Below are positions 31,400 through 42,759 of a stretch of 64,000 nt of DNA, piece after piece. The notes beneath the pieces are model-generated. The model did not search any database. It was not told the DNA's origin and saw only the letters and a program-made list of their open reading frames with translations. This stretch comes from Sophora flavescens (Eukaryota > Streptophyta > Magnoliopsida > Fabales > Fabaceae). Position numbers and translations under genes: made by a program. How positions within the stretch are numbered: the stretch's first letter is position 1; the number at the start of each line of letters is the position of its first letter. The stretch lies in the NCBI GenBank assembly GCA_030762895.1, contig CM061070.1, positions 35,615,652-35,679,651 on the forward strand. Direction: 5' to 3'.

Positions 31400-32080
31400 T
31401 GTCATGTGTTTATGGAGTGCTTACTTCCTATCGCCTTGATTCGTTGCCCCCCATGTTTTGAATGCCCTTACTGAAATAAGTCAATTCTTCAAGGACTTGT
31501 GTTACTGCAACTTTAAGGGAAGACGATTTGACCAGGATGGAACAAAACATTCCACTAATTTTGTGCAAGCTGGAGAGAATATTCCCCCTGGCTTCTTTGA
31601 TTCAATGGAGCATCTTCCGATTCATCTTGCATATGAAGCAAGACTTGGTGGTCCAGATTCAATATAGGTGGATGTATCCATTTGAAAGGTAATTTAAGTA
31701 TCACAGTTATTGATCTTATTTCATGCATATTAGTTAATTAATAATAACCTCGTCATTTTTTAATAGATTCATGGGCGAGTCAAAACGATCGGTGAAAAAT
31801 AAGGCTAGGGTTGAAGGTTCGATATGTGCGTCTTACTTACACCGTGAGACAATTCATTTCTGCTCTCATTATTTCAAACACATGGTTTTGTCTCCAACAA
31901 CTAGAAGGAACGAAACGGAAAATGAAAGTGGAAGACTACCTGGAACCTTATCAATTTTTTTGTCTTCCCGGTCGTCATTCCGGAAAGGAGTTGACACATT
32001 ATTTAACGGAGGCAGAGTGGAACTCAGCTCATGTTCATGTATTGATCAATTGCGCCGAGGTTAAACCATACCATGAGTAA
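31400..32080 (+). pseudogene. CACTA C4 DUF4218-type region
   Basis: Contains HVLNALTEISQFFKDLCYCN and SMEHLPIHLAYEARLGGPDS, then after a probable intron FMGESKRSVKNKARVEGSIC and HVLINCAEVKPYHE. This is the domain that normally follows TNP2. It is broken by frame changes near 31380, 31670 and 31850. Confidence 0.82.
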
Positions 32081-32279
32081 GTATGAGCTTATAATTTTTA
32101 TTCCTTCGATAGCATATGTCAATTTTCATTGATGTTATCCATATATGTTCAGTTCATTCTTGTCTTCTCGTGATGCATCTGCTCGTACTCATGAAGATTT
32201 TCCAAAATGGTTTAAGCAACAAGTAAGTATCTCCCCATTTATCATTCTGTTATTCACTATAATGTATGCGGATAAAAAC

Positions 32280-32950
32280 ATATGTCGTTAAACTTTGTGA
32301 ATAGGTTTACAATGAGGCACCTACTGTCATTAATCAACATTTACGAAACTTGGCTGACGGTCCTCTGACACAAGTCAAAGAATGGCACACATACTTCGTG
32401 AATGGGTACAAATTTCATACTCAATCATGGATGAGAAGACAAAACAACAATAAATAGTGGTGTTTACGTAAAGGGTGAGCCAAGGCGGAGTTGCAGATGA
32501 CTTTTATGGTGTCATACAACACATATATGAGTTGTCATATCGTTATTTAGACTACCCTAAGAGAATAGTGTTGTTTTATTGTAATTGGTTCGATCCATCT
32601 AGTAGAGGCACTAATTTGAATAAAAAATATAATATTGTGGACATCCAAATGAGTAGAAGATATCATATGTTTGATCCGTTTATCATGGCACATAATGTGA
32701 GACAAGTATATTACGTTCCTTATCCAAGCAACTCAAACAGAAAAACGAGGTTGGTGTGTTGCAATCAAGACAAAACCAAGGGGTCGCATTGAAATAGATG
32801 TTTCAGAGTTGGATGAGCCATATCAAACAGATGAAATGTCACGTGCAAATGAGGTCATTGAAGTAGAACCAATCTCATGTTTACAAGACACACAAGTTGT
32901 AGGGGAAGAAGTGGATACCTCCAGCTTGACATCAAATCAAGTCATTCCGG
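32280..32950 (+). pseudogene. CACTA C4 DUF4216-type C-terminal region
   Basis: Contains VKEWHTYFVNGYKFHTQSW, then DFYGVIQHIYELSYRYLDYP, VLFYCNWFDPSSRG, KYNIVDIQMSRRYHMFDPF and VRQVYYVPYPSNS. An equivalent in CACTA C5 lies at 61806-62097 on the minus strand. One-base lesions interrupt it near 32445 and 32745. It ends in an acidic tail (about 32800-33000). Confidence 0.82.
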
Positions 32951-33099
32951 ATGAAGATGTTGAAGAAGCGAGAATCAACAGAAGATGAAGAAGATGAAGA
33001 TGGCTATGAATATGACACTAGCTCAAATTCGACTAACAAATACTTTATTTATTTTAGTGATGTATTTTGTATTAGGTAGTATTGTCATTGTCATAACTT

Positions 33100-33300
33100 T
33101 AAGTTCATTATGATTAGCATCATTTTCCATTATTTACAAATGTGTGTTTGTGCTTACTTTAAGTTAATTATTATCACCATCATTTTCCATTATTTACAAA
33201 TGTGTGTTTGTGCTTACTTTAAGTTAATTATTATCACCATCAATTTCCATTATTTGCAAATTTGTGTTTTGGTTACTTTTAATTAATTATTATTAGCATC
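33100..33300. repeat. 60-bp tandem repeat between the two C4 ORFs
   Basis: Three copies plus a partial fourth of a 60-bp unit containing CATTTTCCATTATTTACAAA and GTGTTTGTGCTTACTTTAAG. The second and third are almost identical; the period is exactly 60. It lies in the spacer between the transposase and the second ORF. Confidence 0.92.
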
Positions 33301-33316
33301 ATTTTTCACTATAGAC

Positions 33317-35208
33317 ATGGTGATGGTAAGGGAAAGGGTAAGGCACTGCCTTGGAGGGGCACGTCGTCGTGGTCGACCTCGCTTTGTGACACGGACGGTC
33401 GATGACGGATTCGTGTCCCTCCCATCTACATCTGTTACACTACGCCCACCGCCCACACCCATGCCTCCACATGATATGGCACCGGCACCCCCACCGTTGC
33501 TCCAGCCACTCGGTTCATGGACACCTCCATTGGGATCACGATGATGCCCACCCCGAGGATTCCGACTCAGACCCATGCAGACAATTCCAGACAACCAGAT
33601 GCATCAGGGGTAGATTTACCCATGGATGGTGATCATCAGTCTCATGGTGACGACGAGGAGACTTATGGATATTCCTCGCCTATATCATCAGATGATGAGG
33701 AGATCGAGGTTTTGTCAGATGGCCGAGTTATTGTTACCCCGACTGGTAAAGGGTAAGAAAGATCTCAAATATTGTTATTTTATTGTTGAGTGCAGATTTT
33801 ATATGTATGTGTATTGATTGTTCTCATGTTCTATTGATAAGGTTCCTTCCGTCGAGAAAATCTGCAGAGGCCGTCACGTATGCAGTTACATCTCAGTTTG
33901 ATCGGGCCTGGAAGCATTGGAGTGAGCTTGAGGATCAGGATCGGGATCGATTCTTTGCGGCTTTTAAGGTATTTTGTACTTTTGAATTTACTTCCATTTT
34001 TTAGTTACTTTTAATGTTTCTTTAGTTTATTATTATCCTAAAAAATATTATATTCTCCTTATTTACAGGAGAAGGCTGCTTGGAGAGTAGAGCATTCCGC
34101 TGATGTAGAGATAATTTTTCATCAAAAAGCGAGCAAACGCCTCTCCGAGTTGTTGACTAGATATCGGAAAAAGGGACAGCGTCCAAAATGGTGTTTCCCA
34201 CCCATTTGGGAGGAGCTATGTGCTTACTGGGCTACACCTGAATTTAAGAAAAAATCCGCCCAGGCAAAGCTCAACAGGGCCTCGGAAAAGGGTGGGAGCC
34301 TGCACACTGGCGGCAGCATCAGTAATCAGGAGCATGCTCGACGCCTTGTAAGTTCCAACATCATATTTTGTTAATTCATTAGATGTCTGGCTATTAAGGT
34401 AGTGTAACTTCAAATATGAACAAGTTTTTTTTTTGGTGCAGGCTAGGGAGCTTGGCCGTAGCGTCAAGCCGGTTGAGCTTCATGCCCGAACTCATACTAG
34501 GAAGGGTACCGGCGAGTATGTAGATGAGCGTTCTAGACGCACTCAGGTGATTTACATGTCTCTTTGTTGGAAATTATTTTTATTTTATATTTAATAATTA
34601 TGGTCATTTTGTATGATTATGTGTATCAATTTTAATGACAGGAGGACTATCGTGATAAGTTATCTCGGAGTTCGGTCTCAGGCAGCCTCATCTTCCCCTT
34701 CTTCCACCACACTTGACCCAGAGGTGGAAGCCCAATTGGAGTTGCAGGCATGGGTCGATGTTGCTGGCGGTAAGAACAAGGGTCGCATATATGGTATGGG
34801 AGACCTAGCCGGTAACTATCGACGCGGGTGCTCCAGCATCTTCACTCAGCAGAGTCGAGCATCGTCTAGTACTAGGCCTCGCCAGTCTCATGAGTCTGCA
34901 GAGATGGTAAAGATGCGACAGAAACTGGCAGCTCAGGATGAGATCAATCGGCAGTACCGCTTACTCAACAAACACAGATGATGGAGCAGATAGAGATGAT
35001 GGCAGCTACACAGAGAGAGCTCATGTTGCGTTTAGGAACCAGCACCCCTCACCCACGATCGCAGCAGGACCAACACCTTCACGGCACCCCTCACCACACG
35101 ACCCACACCACCACCACCGTCCCCACCGAGGGTCATCAAGATACCGATGACGAGGATGATCAATCCTTTTCTGATTTTTGTTATCGGGGCTATAGAGAGG
35201 GTTATTAG
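33317..35208 (+). pseudogene. CACTA C4 second ORF (TNPA-like, Transposase_24 type)
   Basis: The first exon begins MVMVRERVRHCLGGARRRGR, basic then Pro-rich, and goes out of frame near 33544. Later exons contain AVTSQFDRAWKHWSELEDQD, FFAAFKEKAAWRVEHSADVE, KKGQRPKWCFPPIWEELCAY, NRASEKGGSLHTGGSISNQE, THTRKGTGEYVDERSRRTQ and LQAWVDVAGGKNKGRIYGMG, ending in a helical MVKMRQKLAAQDEINRQYRL. Introns are plausible at about 33755-33843, 33970-34069, 34348-34442 and 34548-34641. Its counterpart in other CACTA elements binds the subterminal repeats. Confidence 0.85.
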
Positions 35209-35475
35209 TTTTTTTGATATTATATTTTATTTTGTATGATACACTCTGTCAAAACAATTTGCTTTTATTTATGAATTTTATTTATTGTTTAAAATTATTA
35301 TTCATTTATCATAATATAGTCTAAATTCTAATTAATATACAAAATAACTAATGTTTATATTAATTTTGAATTTTATATTAAATATTAAATAATTATTTAA
35401 AAATACTTTATATTTTAAATAATTAATTAATAAAAAATTACTTTATTAAATTATTTAGTTTTATAAAAATGTGTA

Positions 35476-35760
35476 GCAATTTGCGACGGCTATTCCGTCG
35501 CTAATTTACGTTGATTTGCGACGGTTAGGCCGTCGCTAATTTGTATAATTTGCGACGGCTATGCCGTCGCTAATTTCTCAAATATCAACATAATTTAGCG
35601 ACGGAATAAGCCGTCGCTAATTAGCGACGGTCATTTAAAAAACCATCAGAAACCTTTTGCGACGACCTAACTTGTGACGGATTTATGGCCGTCGCAAATC
35701 CGTCAGAAACATGTGTTTTGCGACGGATTTAAGCTTTTTGCGACGGCCTTTGGCCCTCGC
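35476..35760. repeat. Right subterminal repeats of CACTA C4
   Basis: About fifteen GCGACGG / CCGTCGC copies, for example GCGACGGCTATTCCGTCGC. They mirror the left array. Confidence 0.85.
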
Positions 35761-36632
35761 TAAATTCATTTTTTCTTGTAGTGGGCAGAACTGAAGAGGC
35801 TGGTCAGAATTAGCCAGTTTTGGCTAGTTTCTGAGCTTGTTAGTCTTTTGTTTTTTTCTTAGTTTATTGTTTTCTTTTGCAATGGAGAACTAGTCTCCTA
35901 GATTAATCTACTGTAATTGGTTTCTATCTATACTTGAGGTTCTTGTATTTCCTGTTTTCATTTCCTTTTCTCTTTTCAATACTATGTTATGTATTTCTGT
36001 TTGTTTAATTCAGGAATGTATAGTATTGTATTGATTCGTTCCGGTGATGTTATGTTCCTATACTTAATCGCGTTTGTTTAATTCGCGTGTGTTCATTCAT
36101 GTTCGTTTAGTTCATGAGGGCTTAACCCCGTTTGTTTAATTCGGGAATAGGGAAATATATCTGTAGTAGTGGTTCCGCTTGTGAATTATTGCTACAACCG
36201 GGAGGGGATTAGAATCTGCTTAGGGCTAGGAATTTGCATGAACCGATGATAGTTGGGAAACCAAAAGCAGTAGGTTAATCGCTTTAGTTTATTTGTTAAC
36301 TGTTTTTTCTTGCTCTCTGTTTTCTTTCTTTGTTCTGTTTTGTTTTCTTTATTTTAGTTTCAATCCAAAACCCCCCATTTCTAACTTTTTCTGTTAATAA
36401 TAACAACACCTAAAAAGTCATTGAGAGATGATCCGAGTTGTCGCTCTATACTACATTATTTTCATAATCGCTCGTTCTTTTGGCGCGTGGCGACAGCGCG
36501 TTCAAAAAATCGGTGCCGTTGCCGGGGACTCTGGTTTGTTGTTATTAGCAGAAAATAAAATTTCAAAAAATAAAATAAAAATTTCTTTGCTAATTAGTTT
36601 TGTCTGCATTGTCTGGTTGTGAATTTTGCCCC

Positions 36633-37750
36633 ATGGATAATTATAGGCGAAATTATGTGCCTAATGTTTATTATGAGCAACCATGCATGTATTATCCTAA
36701 TTTTAGTGAGCCACCACCATACTATCCTAGCCAAGTGACCACCTCTACACCTTCCGAACCTTCCCTAGAGGACCTGTGCAAACAGATGACTGCACAGATA
36801 AATGCACAAATGGAAGCAAACTTTCTCGAAATTCAACAGATGATGGAGAGAGCAATCTTGAATTTCAACAGAAGATGGAGGCTCAATACCAGAGGGACCA
36901 AGCTGAATCTCGGAAGTTGTGGGCTCTAATTGATCAAGTTACCGCCAACTCGGCTGCAATGCTAACTCCACAGCCCATTGAAGAACATACAGAGTCACAA
37001 GTTATTCCTGAAAATATTTCTGATGATGATTGTGATAATATTTCTGTTGATGATGAATTGTGTATTGAATCCCCTGATTCTAATGATTGTTATTGTGATG
37101 GCAGTGCTGCTTTGTGTATATTCTGTTATGCAGCTTTATACTGTTCAGGAAACATAGAGAAAGAGCATCAGGAGGATCAGGAGAACATTTGCTCCACCGT
37201 GCTTGAGGATAAAGAAGAATCTTTGGTCTTAGACGCATGTGTTGAGAGTAATGGGGTGGATGCACTGTGTGAAGAATTCCCAGACATTCTAACTTTTTCT
37301 GATTCATTTTCTTGTAATATATGTACTAACTCTAACCTTTGTGTGGTGTGTGCTGAAATTTCTGCATGTATAGCAGGAGATGAATTTGTTCGTGCAGTGA
37401 ATGAAGAAAAGGCAGAAGTTGAAGCAGCACCAGTAACCCCGGCTAACTATTTGCCACCTCTCCGTGAGGAACCAGTGATGGAGTTTAAGCCCTTGGATTT
37501 TGCACCATGGCCAGTCCAAGAGGTTGAGCCCCACTTCTATTGGGGAGACTTTGTAGATAAAGAGGTCAGCTGTGACCCGAAGGGGAGTGAGAAGTCCGCC
37601 GCACTCGGCGAAGTCATCATAATTGTCAAGTGCTCACCCCCACATCAAGGCTGCAAGTCATGGAAGCATGGAATGAACTCCCACTCTTTGTCCATCACGT
37701 GGGCCTTATGCTACAAGCAGTGGGATCCTGGTGGAGCCGCCCTTCAATGA
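36633..37750 (+). pseudogene. RD internal ORF, copy 2 (unknown protein)
   Basis: Second copy of the 372-residue frame described at 20517. It has one missing base near 36850 (GGAGAGAGC against GGAGACGAGC), which shifts frame after QQMME, but keeps the glycine codon where copy 1 has a stop. The cysteine-rich centre has CNICTNSNLC, one residue different from copy 1. The two copies are broken at different places, so their common ancestor was open throughout. Confidence 0.78.
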
Positions 37751-39111
37751 GTTTTCTTAACCCTTTCTTCTTTTTAATTTTCTTTTCCTTACTTTAATTC
37801 TGTTTTGTTTTGAATAAAGCTCCTGAATAATTTGAGAAGCTCAGGAGTTGTGTTGAGTCTGGTATTGGCAAGTTTATTGGATTTTATTAATTTTTGCATA
37901 GATTAATTGCATGATAGTGTTGACTGTTTTCCCCTTAGGAGATGAAATTTTTTTTTGAAAAATGATCCCCATATGATTGGAAACTGAACTTTGAGATTTT
38001 GTTGTAATGGCATGATTTATGATAAGTTTGGGGTGATAGGAAGCACACACTAGGGATAGAATCTCTTTCAAACAATTTGCAAAAATGTCCAGGTGAGGTT
38101 TTGAGCCTCCAACATGTTTTTGACTGTGTGAAAATCACTTTTCAAGTTGCACTTTCCTGAATTTGCTTGAATCTCTTTATGGTTTGCATGATTTTGTGTT
38201 TGCTTCAAATGATTTAGGCATTTTCTTTGTAAATAGCTACTTGGCCTAAAATAACCACCCTTAATGCATGCCCCTTATTAGCCCCATTGAGCCTGATTAG
38301 CCTATTGCTTCTTGATAACCTAATGTTATAAGCCCAAAAATCTGGAAAACCATGTTAACCCGATCTTAGGAGTAGGAGAGCATGAAATCTTAGAATGGGT
38401 ACAAGAACTAAGTTTGGGGTGGCTGCAAGGTGTAATGTATTGTTTGGGATTGAGAAAAAAAAATTGTGAAAAAAAAAAATTTAAAAGTGCAAAAATGCCA
38501 AAAAGAAATAAAAAGGTTGTAGTCACCCAAAGCTAAATGAAAATGAAAAAGGAACTTGAGTTAAATTCAAAGTGTAAAAATGTTTCATGCTCTCTTAGTT
38601 CCTAGGGTCTTCAGCCTAGTTCCTTTGTATATCCTACCCTTAGCCAGGCCCCATTACAACCCATAAAAGACCTTTTGATGTTGCTTGCATGTTTTCTGTG
38701 GGAACCATTAGGAGATGAAAATCAAATTTATGGGAAGTGCTTCTTAAAAGTGAAACTGAGTGAAATGTTGATAGCCTGACACAAACTGAGCAATTGAGTG
38801 AAACACAAATTTCCCTTGTGAGGAAGGCAGTTGTTTGAATATGGTGATCTCCCTCTTGTGTGTAACTTAGATCTCCTGCTTAGATTTCTGATTGTCTGAA
38901 TGATTAATTTCTCAACTGTTTAGAATAAATGAATGTGGGGATTGTTTTGCTTGTAAGGGGGGAACATTGAAAGAAAAATGTTTTGAAGAGAATTGCTTGA
39001 AATCTGTGCGAAAGTTGATTGAATCTTTTGAGCTTGCCAGGTCTTGAGTCTTTTTAAGTTTTTGAGTTGTAGTTTGCTTGGGGACAAGCAAAGTTTAAGT
39101 TTGGGGTATTT
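37751..39111 (+). other. RD internal 3' non-coding region, copy 2
   Basis: Closely similar to 21635-23017 except for small indels in A-rich runs. It ends with the same GTTTAAGTTTGGGGTATTT tract before LTR 3. Confidence 0.8.
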
Positions 39112-40362
39112 TGATGAGCCTCTGTTTGACTGGTTTTATAACTAGTCAAGACCTTGGCTTGGTGCTTATTTTATATCATTTTTACCCAAATTAGACTTGA
39201 TTGTCTCTAAGTAGTATTTTGAGTCTGTAAAGTGTTTTTAAGTTAATTTAGTTGATTTAGAGTGAATAAAGTATTTACTTTCTATTTTCTATTTTCAGGA
39301 TAATAAAAAGGAATAAATCTGGAGCTTTCGCCCCGCGAGAAGGCTGCTCGCCCCTGAACAGAAGGTGACGTGTGCGGAGAAATTGCATCCTTTCTGTCTC
39401 GCCCCGCGAAGAAATGGCTCGCCTCGCGAGTCATCGAAGCCTGAAAAGTCAGAGACGATCACGGTTTACCCGTGTTGAAGGTCACGGGCGTTACAGTTTG
39501 GAATTTGAAGAGTTCGCCTCGCGAAGATATGCTCGCCTCGCGAGAAGACCAAGAGTTGCAGACCTTTCGCATAATTCGCCTCGCGAGCAGTGCTTCGCCT
39601 CGCGAGGCCTTGGATTCCAGAAACGTGTATATAAAACAGTCTTAGGCAGAACTGAAGAGGCTGGTCAGAATTAGCCAGTTTTGGCTAGTTTCTGAGCTTG
39701 TTAGTCTTTTGTTTTTTTCTTAGTTTATTGTTTTCTTTTGCAATGGAGAACTAGTCTCCTAGATTAATCTACTGTAATTGGTTTCTATCTATACTTGAGG
39801 TTCTTGTATTTCCTATTTTCATTTCCTTTTCTCTTTTCAATACTATGTTATGCATTTCTGTTTGTTTAATTCAGGAATGTATAGTATTGTATTGATTTGT
39901 TCCGGTGATGTTATGTTCCTATACTTAATCGTGTTTGTTTAATTCGCGTGTGTTCATTCATGTTCGTTTAGTTCATGAGGGCTTAACCCCGTTTGTTTAA
40001 TTCGGGAATAGGGACATATATTTGTAGTAGTGGTTCCGCTTGTGAATTATTGCTACAACCGGGAGGGGATTAGAATCTGCTTAGGGCTAGGAATTTGCAT
40101 GAACCAATGATAGTTGGGAAACCAAAAGCAGTAGGTTAATCGCTTTAGTTTATTTGTTAATCTGTTTTACTGCTCTGTTTTCTTTCTTTGTTCTGTTTTG
40201 TTTTATTTATTTTAGTTTCAATCCAAAACCCCCCATTTCTAACTTTTTCTGTTAATAATAACAACACCTAAAGAGTCCTTGAGAGACGATCCGAGTTGTC
40301 GCTCTATACTACATTATTTTCATAATCGCTCGTTCTTTTGGCGCGTGGCGACAGCTCGTTCA
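39112..40362 (+). repeat. RD LTR 3
   Basis: 1251 bp, ending CGTTCA followed by the ATTAG duplication. It differs slightly from LTR 1 and 2, for example a short deletion in the second dyad (CGCCCCTGAACAG at 39349). Confidence 0.92.
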
Positions 40363-40367
40363 ATTAG

Positions 40368-41032
40368 CAAGCGGGTTGGTCAGGTGGCGGGTTGGTCGAA
40401 TGGCGGATTGATCGGGTGGTTTGCAGAGGGTCAAGAATTATTTTTTATTTTATTTAATAAAAAAATCCTATTTGAATTTGAGCCCAATTAAGTCTAAAAC
40501 AAAAAATAAAATAACAGAGAGAGGGAGATCTCAGATCTGGAAACGGAAACTTCGTGAATCTCGTCTTCTCCCTCGAGTCCCTTCTCCACGACACCCTCTC
40601 CACCATGTGCACGACTGCACAGAGCTTAACGGCTAGAGGTGCTGCTCGTGGCGGCCGGCCAGTGGAGACGGTATGATTCGCATCAGGGAGCTCTGGATCT
40701 GTGTCGGGAGGTGTGGCGAGAGGTGTTGTGGCTTGTACGATTCACGGTGGAGACATTGCCGGTGGTCGCGGTGGGGCACAGAACTCGGACACTGTGGACC
40801 TATGGAGGCACGCGACGGTGTGGGGCTTCACGAATCTGGATAAACGATAGAGAAAGGTGCATCTCGGAGAAGGTATGACGAGGCAGATCTTCCAGTGTAT
40901 GCGTCAGATCTGGGCCGCGCTGATGGAGGAGAGGATGACTCGGCGGTGGAGGGTGGCCGGACAAGGAGGAAGTAGCAGATCTGCTTTTCTTGTTGTCTGA
41001 TACACTTATACTGAAAGAAGAAAAGATTGGTA
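40368..41032. other. hAT H2 interior, GC-rich
   Basis: Starts with CGGGTTGGTC-type repeats, then a GC-rich stretch (about 40500-40980) with a plus-strand frame at 40639-40878 and repeated AGATCTG. It resembles the H1 interior in style. No transposase or identifiable captured gene. Confidence 0.5.
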
Positions 41033-41056
41033 CACTACAACATTTTCTAGTTTAGG

Positions 41057-41330
41057 CAACAACAAAAAACCGTTCCTAGAAGTCTGAAAACCGTTGCCTA
41101 AACCTTAGGCAACAGTTTGGCAACAGTTAAAAAAGTGTTCTCTAGGTGGTCATTGTCTATTCCCTTAGGCAACGGTTTTTCGCTTTAGGCCACTGTATAT
41201 CAACAACCGTTGCCTAAAGTTGGGGAATAGGCCACAATTTTTTGGACCGTCCATTGGCAACAGTTTTCATTCATCCGATTTAGGCAACGGTTTCTTAATT
41301 GTTGCTAGTTGTTTTAGCCACAGTTATTTA
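41057..41330. repeat. Subterminal repeats of CACTA C7
   Basis: Many copies of GGCAACAGTTT, GGCAACGGTTT and AACCGTTGCC in both orientations. Confidence 0.8.
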
Positions 41331-41825
41331 AATGTTGGCAAATAGTATAAGGAACATTAATTTAACTATTGGTAGATGGTATAGGAAACAATTTCATAAT
41401 TGTTGCTAGAAGTTTTAATATAGACAACACTTATTTAAGTTTGAGCAAATAATATAGATAACAGTTAAATCAACTTTAGGGGACATTTTTGTAATTATTG
41501 TAGAATAAATCGGCAACAATGTTAGTTTTTATTACATTGTGAGGAAAGTCTTTTATATATTTATACATAGCCATTATGTACATGAAATACCACCATAATA
41601 CGCTTAAAAACACTAGCATATACAATTGCATTAATTTGCCAGAAATCTGACATATAACTCCAAAATATAGAATATTAAATTAAATTCATGGAATGTAAAA
41701 GTTAACATAATAGTTTTCTTCTAAAATTCAAAAACAAAATCCACAGATTTTAGGCATTCATGCATGTTGATAACATCATTCCCCTTCTATATCTTGAGAA
41801 TGATGTTCTTCCTCAATGTGAAAAT

Positions 41826-42059
41826 CTTGCTGCCAGCAGCTATACCAGCACCAGCTTGAAGGTAAGCAATCCACTATCGGCGTTGGTTCAGGTCTTTGTA
41901 TGAGTACATTGTGTCGTACCTTGCTCCTTCTGGAAATACCATTGTCCTTAGAGCTAGAGCAATGTCCATTTCATCAGAGAAAGAGATATATCCAAATCCT
42001 CCACTATAAGGTTCACGCCTAGCCACCTCTAACTTGTCAATTAGCTCCATGACCTTCAC
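41826..42059 (-). pseudogene. Captured anthranilate synthase alpha exon (C-terminal)
   Basis: The minus strand encodes VKVMELIDKLEVARREPYSG, GFGYISFSDEMDIALALRTM, VFPEGARYDTMYSYKDLNQR and, after an in-frame stop at 41874-41876, WIAYLQAGAGIAAGS. This matches the conserved C-terminal chorismate-binding region of plant anthranilate synthase component I (YSGGFG-I-F, DMDIALALRTMVFP, WIAH-QAGAGIVADS), the first enzyme of tryptophan synthesis from chorismate, in plastids. An intron acceptor (TGCAG) lies at 42060-42064. The premature stop and missing rest make it a fragment. A host parent copy should exist elsewhere in the genome. Confidence 0.85.
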
Positions 42060-42625
42060 CTGCATCCACCAGCCATCATGTAAGACTGAAGCTGAAGATT
42101 GAAACAGACAAGGTTGATACATATCAATGGTAACGGCATGCGAAAACCAAATTTGACAATATTATCACGAATAAGTGACCTCAAAAGTTTCAACATGGGG
42201 AGAACTCTGGCAGCCAAACATGTAATGAAAATCTCTGATAACAAATAAGGATAAACCAACTGTAATGCATAGCATAGTATAGCATGTGCACTTAAAGGAT
42301 GAACAAACATGCACAAACTAGATTTAGAAGATTGATATAGAAATACAAGGAACTAGTCATAGTTTCCTAGAACAAAGTAACTCACTTGGCTTTATTTTGA
42401 TGGAAATCTAGCTAAGGGCCTAGCTATTAGCGTTGCTTTAGCTTATCTTAACAAGATAAAACATAGAATGGAAAGGAAACCATAAAATAGGTGCAGAAGG
42501 AGATGATACAATTCTGTCATTTGGCCATGGTAGGACATAATTATAAGTCCCATAAAGAATACCTTCTTTTAGAGTTTGGAATAAATTGTAAGTTTACTAA
42601 AAAGATATATATCCAAGTTCTCCAC

Positions 42626-42697
42626 TGCAGTTCCAACAGGCAATGCAGCACGTAGAGCATCCCAGCTAGTCAAATGGTCTTGCAACTCTCCTGTAAC
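42626..42697 (-). pseudogene. Captured anthranilate synthase alpha exon (upstream)
   Basis: After an acceptor-like TTAAAG the minus strand reads VTGELQDHLTSWDALRAALP then VGT, corresponding to the V-GEL-DHL-WD-LRA-LPVGT block of plant anthranilate synthase component I, directly upstream of the KAMELID block in the normal protein. The next residues of the real protein (VSGAPK) are not present; AVENLD follows instead. The order and strand agree with the exon at 41826-42059, so an intron of about 560 bp was captured too. Confidence 0.8.
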
Positions 42698-42759
42698 CTT
42701 TAAATACAATAAATAATGTATTAAATAATGAATATTATTTGTTGAAACTGCAAGATGCA

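Larger units (their letters stand above)
23556..35783 (+). mobile_element. CACTA transposon C4, near full length, 12.2 kb
   Basis: Ends CACTACAAGAATAAGGTGAA and, minus strand, CACTACAAGAAAAAATGAAT, with target duplication GGC at 23553-23555 and 35784-35786. Subterminal GCGACGG / CCGTCGC arrays are present at both ends. The interior has a long leader with likely introns, a TNP2-type transposase region (29385-32800) and a second, TNPA-like ORF (33317-35208). Both are broken by stops and frameshifts. It is the most complete CACTA in the window. Confidence 0.93.
23018..36504 (+). repeat. RD LTR 2 (middle LTR), split by CACTA C4
   Basis: The left part is 23018-23555 and the right part 35787-36504 (the GGC at 35784-35786 is the C4 target duplication). 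Together they make about 1256 bp. C4 sits about 12 bp downstream of the TATA box (23536-23544), so U3 and promoter are separated from the R/U5 part by 12.2 kb. Confidence 0.92.
19139..40362 (+). mobile_element. Gypsy-type array RD: LTR-internal-LTR-internal-LTR, non-autonomous
   Basis: Three LTRs begin TGATGAGCCTCTGTTTGACT at 19139, 23018 and 39112 and end CGTTCA at 20391, 36504 and 40362. One 5-bp duplication ATTAG flanks the whole array (19134-19138 and 40363-40367). Two internal regions of about 2.6 kb each carry an Athila-like primer site (TTGGCGCCGTTGCCGG), one 372-codon reading frame broken in both copies, and a purine-rich tract before the next LTR. There is no protease, reverse transcriptase or integrase. 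The middle LTR is split by CACTA C4. Confidence 0.92.

Noticed and set aside
33317..33632. Overlapping Pro/His-rich frames at the start of the C4 second ORF as separate genes
   Set aside because: They are different frames of one decayed, frameshifted exon.
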